A stretch of DNA of 64,000 nt from NCBI RefSeq assembly GCF_040954835.1, contig NC_090711.1:14751001-14815000 (forward strand), given 5' to 3'. Below are positions 38,301-49,000 of the stretch, in pieces (the first letter of the stretch is position 1; the number at the start of each line of letters is the position of its first letter). The DNA is from Lepisosteus oculatus. Its lineage: Eukaryota > Chordata > Actinopteri > Semionotiformes > Lepisosteidae. Below the pieces are notes generated by a model that saw only the letters and a list, made by a program, of their open reading frames with translations, was not told where the DNA came from and did no database searches. The position numbers and the translations under genes are program-made.

Positions 38301-41054
38301 GAAACAGAAAAACATTTTAACGTAATCCAATTTTATGGACAAAAAGATTACAATCACTGTCCATCTGTGGAAGAAAAATGGGTGCGCAGAATTTGTCTTA
38401 CTATTCAACCTGAAAAACTGCTGCACACTATCCTCCCATAATGCTTCACAGAAAGCTTTTCACCATATATTTTCACTAAGGGGTTGCTGCTTTGAGTTGG
38501 GAAGGTAAAAGGAATGTTAAAAGACAGATGAAATTGGCTAAATTAAGGTATCAAGTTAAAGATGAGGGTGAAATGAGCAAAGGTAATTCATACTCTGCAT
38601 GGCAGTGTATCAAGTCAATGGTGGAAAGTCATAGGAAGGAAAGCAGGGGCATTAGTACAGATGGAAATTCAGATACTAGCTTTGTGATGAACTGAATCAA
38701 TTTTATATATTTGGTTTGATGTACACGATTTTACTAGTGAACTCAATGTTCATAGCAGCAGATCGTGTTATTACATTGATCATTTTAAGGTTTATAAATT
38801 GTTAAGGAGAGGAAGAGTCCAGGTCCTGTTTCTGTTGGGGGTAGAGTACTGAAAAGGAGAGACCTCTGGGGCATTTTTCCTTCATTTTCCAATTGTCATT
38901 AAACCAGCAATCTGGAATCTGGAAAGAATTAGCTGTGGTCTCAGTTGCAAAAGTCAAATCTTCTATTTCACTCAATTATAGACCAGTAGGCCTCACCTCA
39001 CTGGTGACTGCAACTAAGATATTGTTTAATTTTGGTCTTGATTTTAATCTTGTCAGCTGGGTTACCGATTTCCTTACAGAAAACTCAGAGGGTAAGAGTC
39101 AACGATGCTCTGTCTAACAAGCTGTATTCTTCCACTGTCTTTCCCCAAGGATGTGTATTGTCTCTCTTACTCTTTGCTCTGTATACAAATGACTGTAAGA
39201 GTTATAACCACTCAGGACACACAATTACATTTGTGGATGACTCTTATTGTTAGTTTCAATGAGAGGAGAATCAGTGGAAAAGATTGATAAATGTAAGTAT
39301 TTGGGGACTGCTCTGGACTGCAAGTTCAATTTAGTGGCAAATGTTGACTCATTTTCCAAAAGGGCAACAGTGTCTATTTTTTAAGCAAGCTTAAGCGTTT
39401 TAGGGGTAATAATTTGTAATTGACAATGTTTTATCAGTTTTTTGTAGAACCTTCTTTATGGAATCTGAATCAGGGGACAAACTATGGGAGTATTGTTAAA
39501 CTATGTCCGAAAGTCTCTGTCACTGATCTTTCAGCCCTATGTCACTTCTATTAATTATGAAAAGCATATTCCATACTAGAGGACTTCAGAAAATAGACAG
39601 ATTTTCCAGTTTAAAAACAAACAGGTTTAAGTTCTCATCCATACATAAGCTATGTCCTTGCTCAGGAGATGCTGTTCATGTTTATGTGAATTGTGCGGTT
39701 TCTTTACATTGTCTTCTGCTGTAAAATAAATTACCCTTTGGGGATAATAAAGACTCTATATATACACAATATAAATCACAACATAAACCATTCTCAGGTA
39801 TTTGCATACATATTTACATATTAGCCATCACAGACAGGGTTTTTCAGCAGGAGTAAAGGGAGCACACATGAGATAGGCTTTAAAGAAAGGTGAAAATCAC
39901 TTTAATTTTTAAAAAAGAAATGTGTTGTGCTTTGTCCTTAACTTGCACTCATTCTATGCACATAGAAAATATTTTCTAGTTTACACTTCCTATTCCCTAT
40001 ACAGACACTGAAGACATCCCAAAACCATGTTGAAAATACAAACAGGAAAGCAAGTGGAGGACATAATTCAGTGTAACACCACAACGCTTTGCATTTGCCA
40101 AACAGGAGGGAGAATTCAACATTGCTTCTGTCCTTATGCAACAAGCACGTTGCCTGAGTGAAAGCTTGGCATGCAGTCCAGTGCTCCCCTCAATCTAAAA
40201 AAATAGTCAACCAGAGAGATACAAAAAGGTTTTTGTATTCAAATATTCGGACTCATTGCCGAGGGTGTTAGAATGAGATGATTAACACTCCACTAGAGAA
40301 GATTAATTGATCTGTATACTGAGAAAACCTGTAAAAGAAAATCACGTGTCCTTGATCTCTCTTTTAACATTCTTATACACGGACCTTTGTTTTTTTTTTA
40401 CATCTACTAATATATTGGAATATTCTCACAACGACACGTTACTGTATATATTTCTAACACCTCTGAATAACTCAATTTGGTTCTGAGTGTCCAATATACA
40501 ACCCCTCACAAACGACAAACTTTATTTAGGCTGTACAGATCTTCAGGAGGATTCGTAAAACTAGGTATGAAATTAACACAACCAGCCTATTTGTTCCACG
40601 TAAAACAACTCCTCAGTTTAGATCGGGAGACAGCAGAGTTTCAGTTTTGCCCAACTGCGTCACAATTTCTTCATCTGACTCAGAAAATCAAAGACCCTGA
40701 CCGTTACTTCTGATGCGCAATTCAATGTTTGGAGCAGCTCCTCGGTTAACTCTTTCGACACCCGTGGACTGCGGAGGACTGGCAATATGTCAGCTGTGTA
40801 TTTGGTTTAAGCGGGGTTGAAACGCGCACACATATAGCAGATGCCCGCCACACACAGCAATAACACGGCGCCTCGATATGTGACGAGTGTGGCTTTCCCG
40901 TACCTTTCTTCATCTCCCGGTGCCAGACGCGCACGATGAGCGGCGAGTGCTTTCGGTGGTGGATTATCCACAGTGACAGGGTCTGCACGCTCTGCTGCGA
41001 GTTACTCAGCTCCGACAACTTCTTCTCCAGGGCGGACTCGGAGAAAGACGACAT
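29200..41054 (-). CDS. RPRD1B: RPRD1B (CREPT), regulation of nuclear pre-mRNA domain protein 1B, complete gene of 7 coding exons
   Basis: RPRD1B is a nuclear protein that binds the phosphorylated C-terminal domain of RNA polymerase II, helps recruit the phosphatase RPAP2 and promotes cyclin D1 and Wnt-target transcription. Joining 41054-40904, 38232-38103, 37386-37247, 33850-33729, 33082-32956, 31555-31380 and 29349-29200 gives 996 nt (331 aa plus stop) with every GT-AG border in phase. Residues 1 to about 135 form the CTD-interacting domain (MSSFSESALEKKLSELSNSQ start; LTFLYLANDVIQNSKRKGPE motif). A linker follows with an acidic run (EEEEEEDDDY), then a helical coiled-coil half (TEELIKALQDLENAASGDA, AEYNGRLAAELEDRRQLARM). 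The last residues (PLPSAGDLFSTD) match RPRD1B rather than RPRD1A. The length is close to the remembered 326 aa of the human protein. It diverges head-to-head from TTI1. A candidate polyadenylation signal on this strand lies at 27923-27928, but the 3' end is uncertain. Confidence 0.97.
29370..29645. repeat. GC-rich minisatellite in RPRD1B intron 6
   Basis: Eight units of about 29-43 bp, each with a GAGGAAGACC(A/G)GGGACT core and a GAGCGAGCGCCCC or AGTTCGCCCCAGCGAGCACC lead, are tandemly arranged. Short and long units partly alternate. It has no stop in several frames on both strands, which explains the long spurious open frames here. Confidence 0.88.
30595..30870 (+). mobile_element. Short Tc1-like transposon fragment in RPRD1B intron 6
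   Basis: Begins at a TA with CAGTGTTTATAGAAAGTATA, a Tc1-type terminus. It continues into a transposase remnant readable as TIIKNWKAYGTT and later KMDDQARRRI. It has a large internal deletion and no right terminus. Confidence 0.7.
31380..31555 (-). CDS. RPRD1B: RPRD1B coding exon 6, coiled coil (residues 224-282)
   Basis: Acceptor CCCCAG|ACAAGG and donor CTGGAA|GTGAGT bound a 176-bp exon. It encodes the heptad-rich helix KLSKTVDEACLLLAEYNGRL through EREKKLE. It is markedly GC-richer than the flanking introns. Confidence 0.95.
31784..32346 (-). repeat. 5S rRNA-derived SINE, copy 2, in RPRD1B intron 5
   Basis: On the minus strand this is a full-length copy, from CAGCCATATCACCCTGCAAC through TCAGTACCTGGATGGGAGAC to the GCTTTGAGTGGAGTGTCCAG tail and a TTATTATTATT run. 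Its 5S-like head is well preserved. Confidence 0.9.
32956..33082 (-). CDS. RPRD1B: RPRD1B coding exon 5 (residues 182-224)
   Basis: Acceptor TGCACAG|ACAGAG and donor ATTACAG|GTGAGG bound a 127-bp exon encoding TEELIKALQDLENAASGDAA and SLPQEVQDVSLLEKIT. This is the start of the C-terminal helical dimerisation region. Confidence 0.95.
33233..33606. mobile_element. hAT-like MITE in RPRD1B intron 4
   Basis: Ends read CTGGAGTCCCAATGCTGGTC and, inverted, CAGAGGTTCCCAGTCCTGGT. The flanks ATCTAGAC and CTCTACAC agree at 6 of 8 positions and fit an NTCTAGAN-type 8-bp target duplication. A LINE/SINE-like tail (GGCGCTATATAAAATAAATT) lies inside at about 33419. Confidence 0.6.
33729..33850 (-). CDS. RPRD1B: RPRD1B coding exon 4, acidic linker (residues 141-181)
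   Basis: Acceptor CTGCAG|TAGAGG and donor CTGCTG|GTACTA bound a 122-bp exon. It encodes a basic stretch (KATKRTYQKIQ), then EEEEEEDDDY and HYSPQDNDTAGPLL. The acidic run seems longer than the remembered EEEDDDY of human RPRD1B. Confidence 0.94.
33851..37246 (-). other. RPRD1B: RPRD1B intron 3
   Basis: Spliced out between exons 3 and 4. It holds a short repeat phrase at 35341-35462 and otherwise AT-rich sequence with no supported gene. Confidence 0.85.
35341..35462 (+). repeat. Fish repeat fragment with GGATTTGAACCCACACACCT
   Basis: Resembles the phrase at 8560-8740 (TACCTTGGGAAAGGGTGCAA, then TGGATTTGAACCCACACACC). Likely a tRNA- or LINE-related remnant. Confidence 0.45.
37247..37386 (-). 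CDS. RPRD1B: RPRD1B coding exon 3 (residues 94-140)
   Basis: Acceptor CTCACAG|AGAAGC and donor CTCAGG|GTAAGC bound a 140-bp exon. It encodes EADDGCKKHLERLLNIWQER and the FIQQLKLAIEDSNSPK helix that closes the CTD-interacting domain. Confidence 0.95.
38103..38232 (-). CDS. RPRD1B: RPRD1B coding exon 2 (residues 51-94)
   Basis: Acceptor TTGCAG|CCAAAAG and donor GCAAG|GTATGC bound a 130-bp exon. It encodes KSSRKLTFLYLANDVIQNSK followed by the FTREFETVLVDACSHVA helix, the central part of the CTD-interacting domain that contacts the polymerase tail. Confidence 0.95.
38495..39770 (+). mobile_element. L2-like LINE, 5'-truncated and decayed, antisense in RPRD1B intron 1
   Basis: Pieces of a LINE ORF2 survive in different frames: AKLRYQVKDEGEMSKGNSYS, the reverse-transcriptase block SLNYRPVGLTSL, PQGCVLSLLLFALYTNDCKS, and a YLGTALDCKF segment. 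In autonomous elements this enzyme copies RNA into DNA at the insertion site. Large internal deletions and stops make it dead. It ends in GGGGATAATAAAGACTC. L2 against a related CR1/jockey-type clade is not certain. Confidence 0.8.
40904..41054 (-). CDS. RPRD1B: RPRD1B coding exon 1 (residues 1-50)
   Basis: The exon starts at ATG 41052-41054 and encodes the first helices of the CTD-interacting domain, ending HREMKK plus one base. The donor reads AAAG|GTACGG. It lies in a locally GC-richer stretch, as expected for a vertebrate promoter-proximal exon. Confidence 0.95.
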
Positions 41055-42145
41055 CTCTTCTCTCCAGAACCTGGTACTCCCTTTTCGGCCGTTTTGGTCT
41101 TACTTTATTATCCGGCTGCACGAGAGTGCACTGGCATCAGTATCCGGGAAGAGGCATTAAGAACTAGCCGCAGTCCCGACACTCGGGAAAGCAAAATTCC
41201 CCGTGTAGCCCAAGTCAAACTGTTGCTATTAGTTTGCTTTTTTTTCCTAAAACTCCAACTGAAATTACCCACTCACCCCCCCCGCATGAACTCAACTGAC
41301 AAACTGTTACAGCGTTACTTTCCTGTCCTTTACCATCCAAAATAGTAACTGCCTTGATCGGACAATCGACAGACTTAAAAAGTGGAAACAGCTAAAAGCC
41401 AATACTTTTCATAAATTACTACTGTTACTAAATACACTATACATGCATCCAGACTTGTTTTTCCCTCTTATCTTGCTTCAGCAACTCTTTCCCCGACTCA
41501 ACGAAAGCTTTACGGGTTCTAGCCTATAGTGCAATTTAGAAAACAAATTAGAAAATGATCCCCCGAACTCAGAACTTCGTTTCGGCTTCAGCAAAATTTC
41601 CAGTAACAAACCATTATCAATAGGCTAAGGATTCCCCCCTTTCTTACTGTCTCCCCAAGTATAACGCGACAGTTGCTTAACTCTAGCAATATTCCTGTAT
41701 AGTAAAAACAAACACCTGAATCTGTTGCCAACAAGATGGCCGTGTGACCTTTTACCCAGAGTTCATAGAGCAAACACACACGTGGTAAAAGAGAAACTAG
41801 CCACATTACAGGTTTGGTTTAAACAAAATATGACTTGCTCAATATTACTGACTGGGGCAGTAAGCACAACTGACACTGACCAATAAAGATCCTTGAAGTT
41901 GGCAATTTTAGCTTTCATTATAGCGATTGTGTCACAAGAAAATACCATCTAAGTGTAGTGCAACGTCAAAAAACTATTTCATATTATTATTAGCTTTGCA
42001 TTATTGAAAGTGCACAGAAAAGAAAACAGAAGCTATGTCACAATATTTGCTCAGGAGATATACGTTTACACATCCTTCACCTGAGCTGTGACATACGGTA
42101 TTCTACAGAGGCTAGGTGTCGCAGAGAAATGACGTATCTGCAGCA
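41055..42145. promoter_or_regulatory. Divergent promoter region shared by RPRD1B and TTI1
   Basis: The stretch lies between the RPRD1B start codon and the predicted first TTI1 exon, so it must hold the RPRD1B promoter and probably that of TTI1. The right end holds a CRE-like TGACGTAT at 42130-42137, close to the predicted TTI1 transcription start. The left 100 bp next to RPRD1B is GC-richer. I see no clear TATA box. Transcription start sites cannot be fixed from sequence alone. Confidence 0.5.
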
Positions 42146-42211
42146 GGACCATGCTCTGGCTGGCTCTTTGCTGTCGTGTTGTGGTCTGTGGAGAAATGTT
42201 AGTTAAAACAG
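42100..42211 (+). other. TTI1: Predicted non-coding first exon of TTI1
   Basis: A strong donor, AAAACAG|GTAAGA, ends at 42211, and the coding exon has a well-formed acceptor at 43736-43737 with untranslated sequence before the ATG. This implies an upstream exon, and this is the best donor between the two genes. The exon would hold an ATG in good context (ACCATGC at 42148-42154). That frame stays open to the donor and would stop at TGA shortly after splicing, making a 24-codon upstream ORF. The start of the exon is a guess, and the uORF is inference. Confidence 0.45.
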
Positions 42212-42772
42212 GTAAGAAGAATGCAATGTTTATTTATTGGAGAAAAACAGTTATCTTGCACTAGTTTAGAGAACAAAAACAGACAGAATATGAATATGCA
42301 TAGCTATACAGTTAGTACTGGCTCTTATGCAAGTGGTCTGTTTTTTAACTTAAAATACATCTCCTGTTTATTTTCCTAGGAAAGGTGTATGTAACGTTGC
42401 TTTTTTATTAAGTACCAAGTATATTTTCAAGTTCTGTTTTTATTTTTGGTTTTAGATCTTTCTTTACGTTGTATTTTTATACGATGTAAAACAATTGTTT
42501 TACCGTGAAGTACTGAGCATCTATATATCCTACCACGACGTAATTTATTACAATATTCTGTTCTACAAAAATGTAATAGTCTAACTTAGTAGGTTTGGAT
42601 CATTTAGAATACAACGTAAGACCACACAGGCAGCCATTAAAGGAGACACTTTATGTAGGAAAAGGGGATTCGGTGAACGAAAGGATACCGATAAGACTAC
42701 CGAGCACTTCTTGTGTTTACTGGCTATCACCACCAGGGGGGCAGATGAACTGGGACATTCAGGGATGAAAAG

Positions 42773-43308
42773 TACGGAAGCGCATTGCTGCCACCAAGGG
42801 AAAAAAATCGCCCCCTTATCCCGTAATTACGAGAAAATTATCTCGTAATTACGATATATTAATTCTCGCGTACTTCATGTGATCACGCGATATTACATTT
42901 GTCATACAATACCTATATCGCTACGTGTGCTGGGTCCGGACTTGCAGTTTTAAGCAGTGGAACTGATTACACGTATACCTGTTCACAACGGAGCCATCGT
43001 TGATTTTCTCTCTTAATCCCACAAAACTGATCCTCGTGCTTATAATGATTCTGTTCATATGTGCTAAAAATTGCAAGATTTTATTATGATTAAACCCCGG
43101 TCGAAAGTAAATCCGTACAAATTCTGCAGGGCGGGACATTGTCACAATTAATAAACCGAAAGTGCCAGACAAGTTCACGGTAGCTTCAACATGAATTCAA
43201 TGCACAACGTAACAGGATGTACGGACACTGAAGTAATTATTGCTATCTCGTAATTACGAGATAAGAGGGGCGATTTTTTTCCCTTGGTGGCAGCAATGCG
43301 CTTCTGTA
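42773..43308. mobile_element. IS3EU-like MITE in the predicted TTI1 first intron
   Basis: The ends are TACGGAAGCGCATTGCTGCC on the left and the near-perfect complement on the right (GGCAGCAATGCGCTTCTGTA), continuing ACCAAGGGAAAAAAATCGCC. Six-base flanks GAAAAG and GAAAAA agree at five positions. Subterminal palindromes of the TCTCGTAATTACGAGA type sit inside each end. The TAC terminus and 6-bp duplication fit what I recall of the IS3EU superfamily; the superfamily name is inference. Confidence 0.8.
42921..43178 (-). pseudogene. Transposase N-terminal remnant (helix-turn-helix) inside the MITE
   Basis: An 85-codon frame contains SRPAEFVRIYFRPGFNHNKI then LAHMNRIIISTR. This spacing resembles the N-terminal HTH of fish integrase-like transposases (pattern YF..G.....I...L......IS.R). 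The similarity stops after ISTR, where the internal deletion probably begins. No catalytic residues are present, so it cannot be an active enzyme. Confidence 0.5.
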
Positions 43309-43737
43309 GAAAAATACTATATAAAGCAATATTTACTTTTTCTTGAATTGTATTTTATATACAGATGCGAGATCTCTCACTTACCTGCATAAGGAGAACA
43401 TAGGTTTACAAACTGCAGGACGTTTCCAAGGAAAAAAAAATTATAAACCCAAAAGACCACGGATTTGGTTGTGCCATGATAATATGCAACTGAAGCTAAA
43501 ATAAACATACTTCAAAGCATGATGTGACTTGGCTAGCATCCATGGAGCAAGACAATTAAGTTGCAGATCTTGAGTTCAAGACAGAAGCTGCTTCTTGGAG
43601 CTTCCATTGTTTTTGGAAACGGACCTGGATAAACTTACGTCACTCTGGAATCAGGCTTGTTAGAGCGCACTTGCTGTTGGACCCTGCTGCACATGTGCAG
43701 GTTTACAGCACCGGCTGAATCCTCTTTCTGTCCACAG

Positions 43738-46053
43738 GTTGCTCTCGCTGAGCTGGAGGATTGTGCCCGCGGATGGCTCTGATCGATGACCCCAAGGCGG
43801 CCTTTGCCGCTCTGCGGCCCGTGTGTGTGCCTCTGATGCGGGAGCAGACAGTGGGGAACGTGGAGCGGCTCCGCGGGCAGCTGCGAGGGGTGAGCGATGC
43901 GGCCCTGCAGCAGCTGCAGGAGTATGTCCTCTTCCCCCTGCGCTTCATCCTCAAGTCTCCCGGCTCCAAGAAGGAGAGCTTGATCCATGCCGTAGTGGAG
44001 TGCGTTGGCTACGTCCTGGCCAACACGTGTGTGCAGAGCTGGGACTTACTCCGGGCCGTCTTCTCAGAGCTCTGCCTCTGCCTGTGTTCTCCGACGAACC
44101 CTGGCAAGCCGGCTCCCGTATCCGAAGAGCTTAAAATGGCTGTCCTCAAAAGCCTGGACGCCCTGCTGCACGCCGCCTACGGAGACATCTTCCTACAGCT
44201 CTATCAGCCAGCCATGCTGCCTGGTGTGGGACTTGCCATCTCCCTGCTGCTCGAACTGGGAGAGCGAGAGAAGGCCAGGAATGTCCAGGCAGCTGCGCTG
44301 AAGTGTCTGCAGGTTCTGCTCCTGCAGTGTGACTGCCCTGAGGGACACGTGTCGATGACTCAGGATGAGAAACGGATCCTGGGTAGCACCTTTGCCTCTT
44401 TTCTACCGGGAATCACTGTTAGCTTGTCTAGAGTTGTTACTGGAGATGTCAAGCAAGGTCATGCAGTGACAGTAAGTGCAATGAGGATCTGGTACAAGAC
44501 TGTAGGCCTGGTCATGGCTGATGACCAATTCTCTAGGACAAATGACATAGAGAAACCAGCAGTGGAGCTGGGGAGGGCTGCAGAGTTGGTGGTGCAGGTA
44601 AACGAGGAATGGGCCAAGGACACTTCAGCAAAACTGGCAATCCTCCTGAAGAAAATTATTGCATGTACTTCTGCTCATCAGCACTGGAAAGTAAGACTGG
44701 AGCTGGCAGAGTTTGCAAACCATCTCCTTTCTAGCTGCCATAGCTACCTGGGGGACTGTATTGGACTACTTCTGGAGGCTCTGGTGGGTCTGGTGAATGA
44801 TGACAACACAACAGTCCAGGAAAGGTGTAATGAAGCCTTACATGGGATAGCCCAGCGGAACCTGACTGAGCAGAACCGGACACTCACAGATGTTCTGTCA
44901 GAGAACCTGCACTCGCTTGCCACTGTTCTTCCTCGCCTGATGAGGACATCAGATGATCGTCACAAGATCTTCACTTTGAATGTTTTCTTGGGGTACCTGA
45001 AGATGCTTGGGCCTCGGGTGAGAGTGGTGCTGAACTCGGCAGCTCACCTCCAGCGTGTCTCAAAAGCTCTGATGCAGGTTCTGGAACTGGATGTGACCGA
45101 TGTCCACATTGTGGAGGGGAGGAGCTCTCAGGATGTGGAAGAACTAGAATCCAGGCCCTACGAAACCCAGACTCAGAGAAAATACTTCCAGTGCTTCACA
45201 GATGTAAAGATATTCACCTTGCTTCGGCAAATTTGCAGGTCGCTTGGTTACTATGGAGATCTCTATCTGTTGGTGGACCATTTCATAGACCTCTACAGGG
45301 AATCTTCTATCTACAGAAAGCAAGCTGCCTTAGTTCTCAATGAAGTCATTGCAGGAGCTGCTGGCATAGATATGGAAGAGATTCAAAAGCAGAATCTAAC
45401 AAACCAGGAAGATGTAAAAGCAGCAGTGACGTCTATCATTGAGGAATACATCAGCCCAAGCAACTGGTATTTAGCTACCAATAAAGAGGAGTCTCAGAAA
45501 GGGGAGAATAACCTCTTTGGTCAGTCTCACATGCTATCCATTACAAATGAAGCACAAGGGGACTGTCTTCAGTTCTCATCTGTGAACAAAGTCTTGACTG
45601 TTCATCAAATGAACAGCAACATCTGGCAGATCTGCATCCAGCTGGAAGGGATAGGATGTTTTGCTGTCGCTATGGGGATCGAATTTCGTTTGCTCCTCTT
45701 GACAACCTTATACCCTGTTCTGGAAAAGGCTGGGGATGCAACACTGCTGATCAGCCAGTCAGCTCTGGGTGCGATGAGGGATTTCTGCAGTGCCTGTAGG
45801 TATGACTCCTTAAAGGACCTCATCAGTGAAAACTCAGACTACCTGGTCAATGATATCTCTCTGAACCTACAGAGGCTGAGCCAGCACCCCCATGCCACCT
45901 GTGTCCTTAGTGTAATATTTAGCCACTCAGACATCAACCTGCTGCCATTGGTGGAGGACATCATTCAGGATGTGTTGATGGCCTTGGATTACAGCTACAA
46001 TGAAAGGGCATTGATGTTCTGCACGGTACTGCTTTCACTTATGAAGGCTATAG
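43738..46053 (+). CDS. TTI1: TTI1 large first coding exon (35 nt of 5' UTR plus residues 1-760)
   Basis: The acceptor TCCACAG ends at 43737 and the donor is GCTATAG|GTAAGG after 46053. One unusually long coding exon holds about 70 percent of the protein, as remembered for human TTI1. It encodes a run of HEAT-like helical pairs with no internal stop. Translation starts at 43773. Confidence 0.96.
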
Positions 46054-49000
46054 GTAAGGTGTAACACTGCAGTCATTGTTACTCTCTTTGAATGGGTTTC
46101 ATGTGATACATGTCATTGTCTTCAGGGATTCTAATTGAAAAGGAGGCCAAGGTGCATGACTAAACAAAATGCAGTGTTGGAGTTGGGGGGAATTTCCCTA
46201 GATCTGGTATTTTAGACTGCTCTTGCAACCACCATCCCCTTAGGCAGGGGTTCCCAATCCTGGTCCTAGAGGATTGTTAGTTAAAAGGCTACCTCCAGTA
46301 GGTTTTAAAAAGGAAAGCAATCTCACAGTTCAAATTAATCCTGTTTTTACAAATTCAGTGGTGTAATTGGCTGGAACAGGTGTGTGGGTTTCCAGGACCA
46401 GGACTGGGAACCCCTGCTCTAGGGTATAAAACAATTTATAAGTCAGCGGCCAAGTCCAGCAGATGTAGGAAAAATAGATGGCTGTCTAGTATGCCAAAAA
46501 TGGGAGATGAAAGGTTTATAGGTATACAGTAGACTGATTACCATGAAACTGCTCCAATGCTATACTGGAAATTGTTCACTGACCTGCAAGGAAGTGACAC
46601 TAATTCTCTGTCAAGTCAGCAGCCAGCAGTCATATCACTCTGCAGCTCACAACTGGCAACCCACTGAAGCTCAGCAGGTGTGAGCCTGGTCAGTTCCTGG
46701 ATGTGAAACCTCCTGGGAGAAACTAAGGTTGCTGCTGGAAGAGGTGTTAGTGGGGCCAGCAGGGGGCGCTCACCCTGCGGTCCATGTGGGTCCTAATGCC
46801 CCAATATAATGACGGAGACACTATACTGTAAACAGCTGTCCTTCGGATAAGACGTAAAACCAAGGTCCTGACTCTCTTAGGTCATTAAAAATCCCAGGGT
46901 GTTTCTCGAAAAGAATAGGGGTGTAACCCTGGCGTCCTGGCCAAATTTCTCATTGGCCTTTACCAATCATGGCCTCCTAATAATCCCCATTTATCAGTTA
47001 GCTTCATCACTGTTCTACTCCCCGCTGATAACTGATGTGTGGTGAGTGTACTGGTGCACTATGGCTGCCGTCGCATCATCCAGGTGGATGCCGCACATTG
47101 GTGGTGGTGGAGGGGAGTCCCCATTACCTGTAAAGCGCTTTGAGTGGAGTGTCCGGAAAAGCTCTATATAAGTGCAAGCAATTATTATTATTATTAAGAC
47201 AGAGGGGATCTATCAGATCTAACAGTTTGTCTCTGATCCATGAATGAATAACAAGGATTTATCTATAAATAATTAAATTGATACAAAAAAGGTTGTATGC
47301 AATGAGCAAAACAGGATAGGATTTCTTTAACATTTTACCTTAAAACACAAGGCAAAATAGGAGTGCAGAAGTATCACCAGCTGTAGTCCTCCTGACAACA
47401 GGAGATTGGGAGCAGCTCATAACACACAGCGCTAGTGCTACTGTTGGTGACCAGTACCGATTAATGGCCACCACAGAGCACAACATGGCGTAGTTGCTGA
47501 GTGACCAGTACTATAGTCCTAAAACACTCCCAGACAAAATTATAGAATTAAAATGTCAATAAATTTCAGTTGGTTATTCTGTAGTGACAGTTCTTGGTTT
47601 ACACTGCAGTTGAAGAATTTATTCATAGAAGGAGAGTAGGGAAGCTTGTATATTCTTCACACACTGGAGCTTTCTGTGTATGTTGTAAGTTCTATTCTGA
47701 CATAATAATAATTATTATTTGACAAGCATTAAGTTAAAGGTTCAAAATGTTTTAAGTAGGTATTTTTATTGTTGTGACAGCCAATATTAAATGACTTCTA
47801 GTGGGTGTTTTGTGATAGTGGCTCAGTAATGCAGTTGTGAGCATTATTCCCTCGCTACGCTGGGGCCCAGGGTTCAATTCTGTACCTGTGGTGCTGTCTG
47901 CCTGGAGTTTCTATCTCCTGTTTGCATGGGCTTCCTCCAGGTGCTCCAGTTTCTTCCCATACTGGTAGATTAATTTGCTTCTGGGAAGATGGGCCCTGTT
48001 GTGTGTGTCTGTGTGTGTGCCTTGTGATGACTGGCATCCCATCCAGGGTGTGTCCTGCCTTGTGCCCATTCCTTGCCAGGATAGGCTCTGGCTCCGCTGC
48101 AACCCTGAATTGAATAAAGCGATTAAAAAAAAAGATGGTTGGTTATTTTGCATTACTGTGGATTGGTACCATTCTAGTAGAATTCAGTAAAAGGTATATT
48201 TAGCTCAATTGTTTTGAATGTTTGTTCTTGAATCAGAGCGCATACTCTGTTGTATTATTTTGGCTGTAGTCTATGAAGCACCCAACAAAATAAATTAAAA
48301 CATACCATGTTAAAAAAAGCAAGTTTGATTAAGTTTTTACTTCTAGAAACATATGTTCATAGAAGAAAGCTTTTATATTGGAAGTATTTTTTATTTAATT
48401 CTTAATTAAAATGTTGATTCTTTGATGGTAAATTTCTCTTTTGCACCTGGTCAGTTGTATGTTTCCAGTGTAAAGCTTTGTTCTGGTTTCAGTGGATGAC
48501 AATATTTTTAGGTTTTCTTCATGGTAGCATTTATTCCAGTTGTCCTTTATGTGCCAGGCTGGAGGGAAGAAAGGCAGCGTTGCGCTGGATCAGAAGTTAG
48601 TCCTGTAAAACCGCAATAATAACTTCTGTTTCGTCTTACTGATCAAGGCCACGTTGACACTTGTGTTTTTGAGAACAGCGAGGTGGTTCCCAGCCAAGGG
48701 AGAGGGAGAACACACTGGACCAGCCAGCGAGAAGGAGGCAGCAGACCGGAAGGATGTGTTTGATGCGAGGCAGTTTCTGCTGGACTACCGCAGGCAGAAG
48801 GAGCTGGCAGAAGGCAACGCTGGGGAAGAGGAGGCGGATATGGAAGATAAAGGTTGGGGCTTTTGAGGAGCACAGCATGTAGGAGACAGGTGGCCTTTGT
48901 GCTGCTGAAATAGACCCTCTCACTGAGACTTATCACAGTTACACCGTCCAGTGTACAACTGCTCCTGTCGTTTGAATGAAAAAAGGAGGTCTGGTCCGTC

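Noticed and set aside
43823..44301. About 100-codon frames overlapping TTI1 in other frames
   Set aside because: Shadows of the GC-rich TTI1 coding exon.
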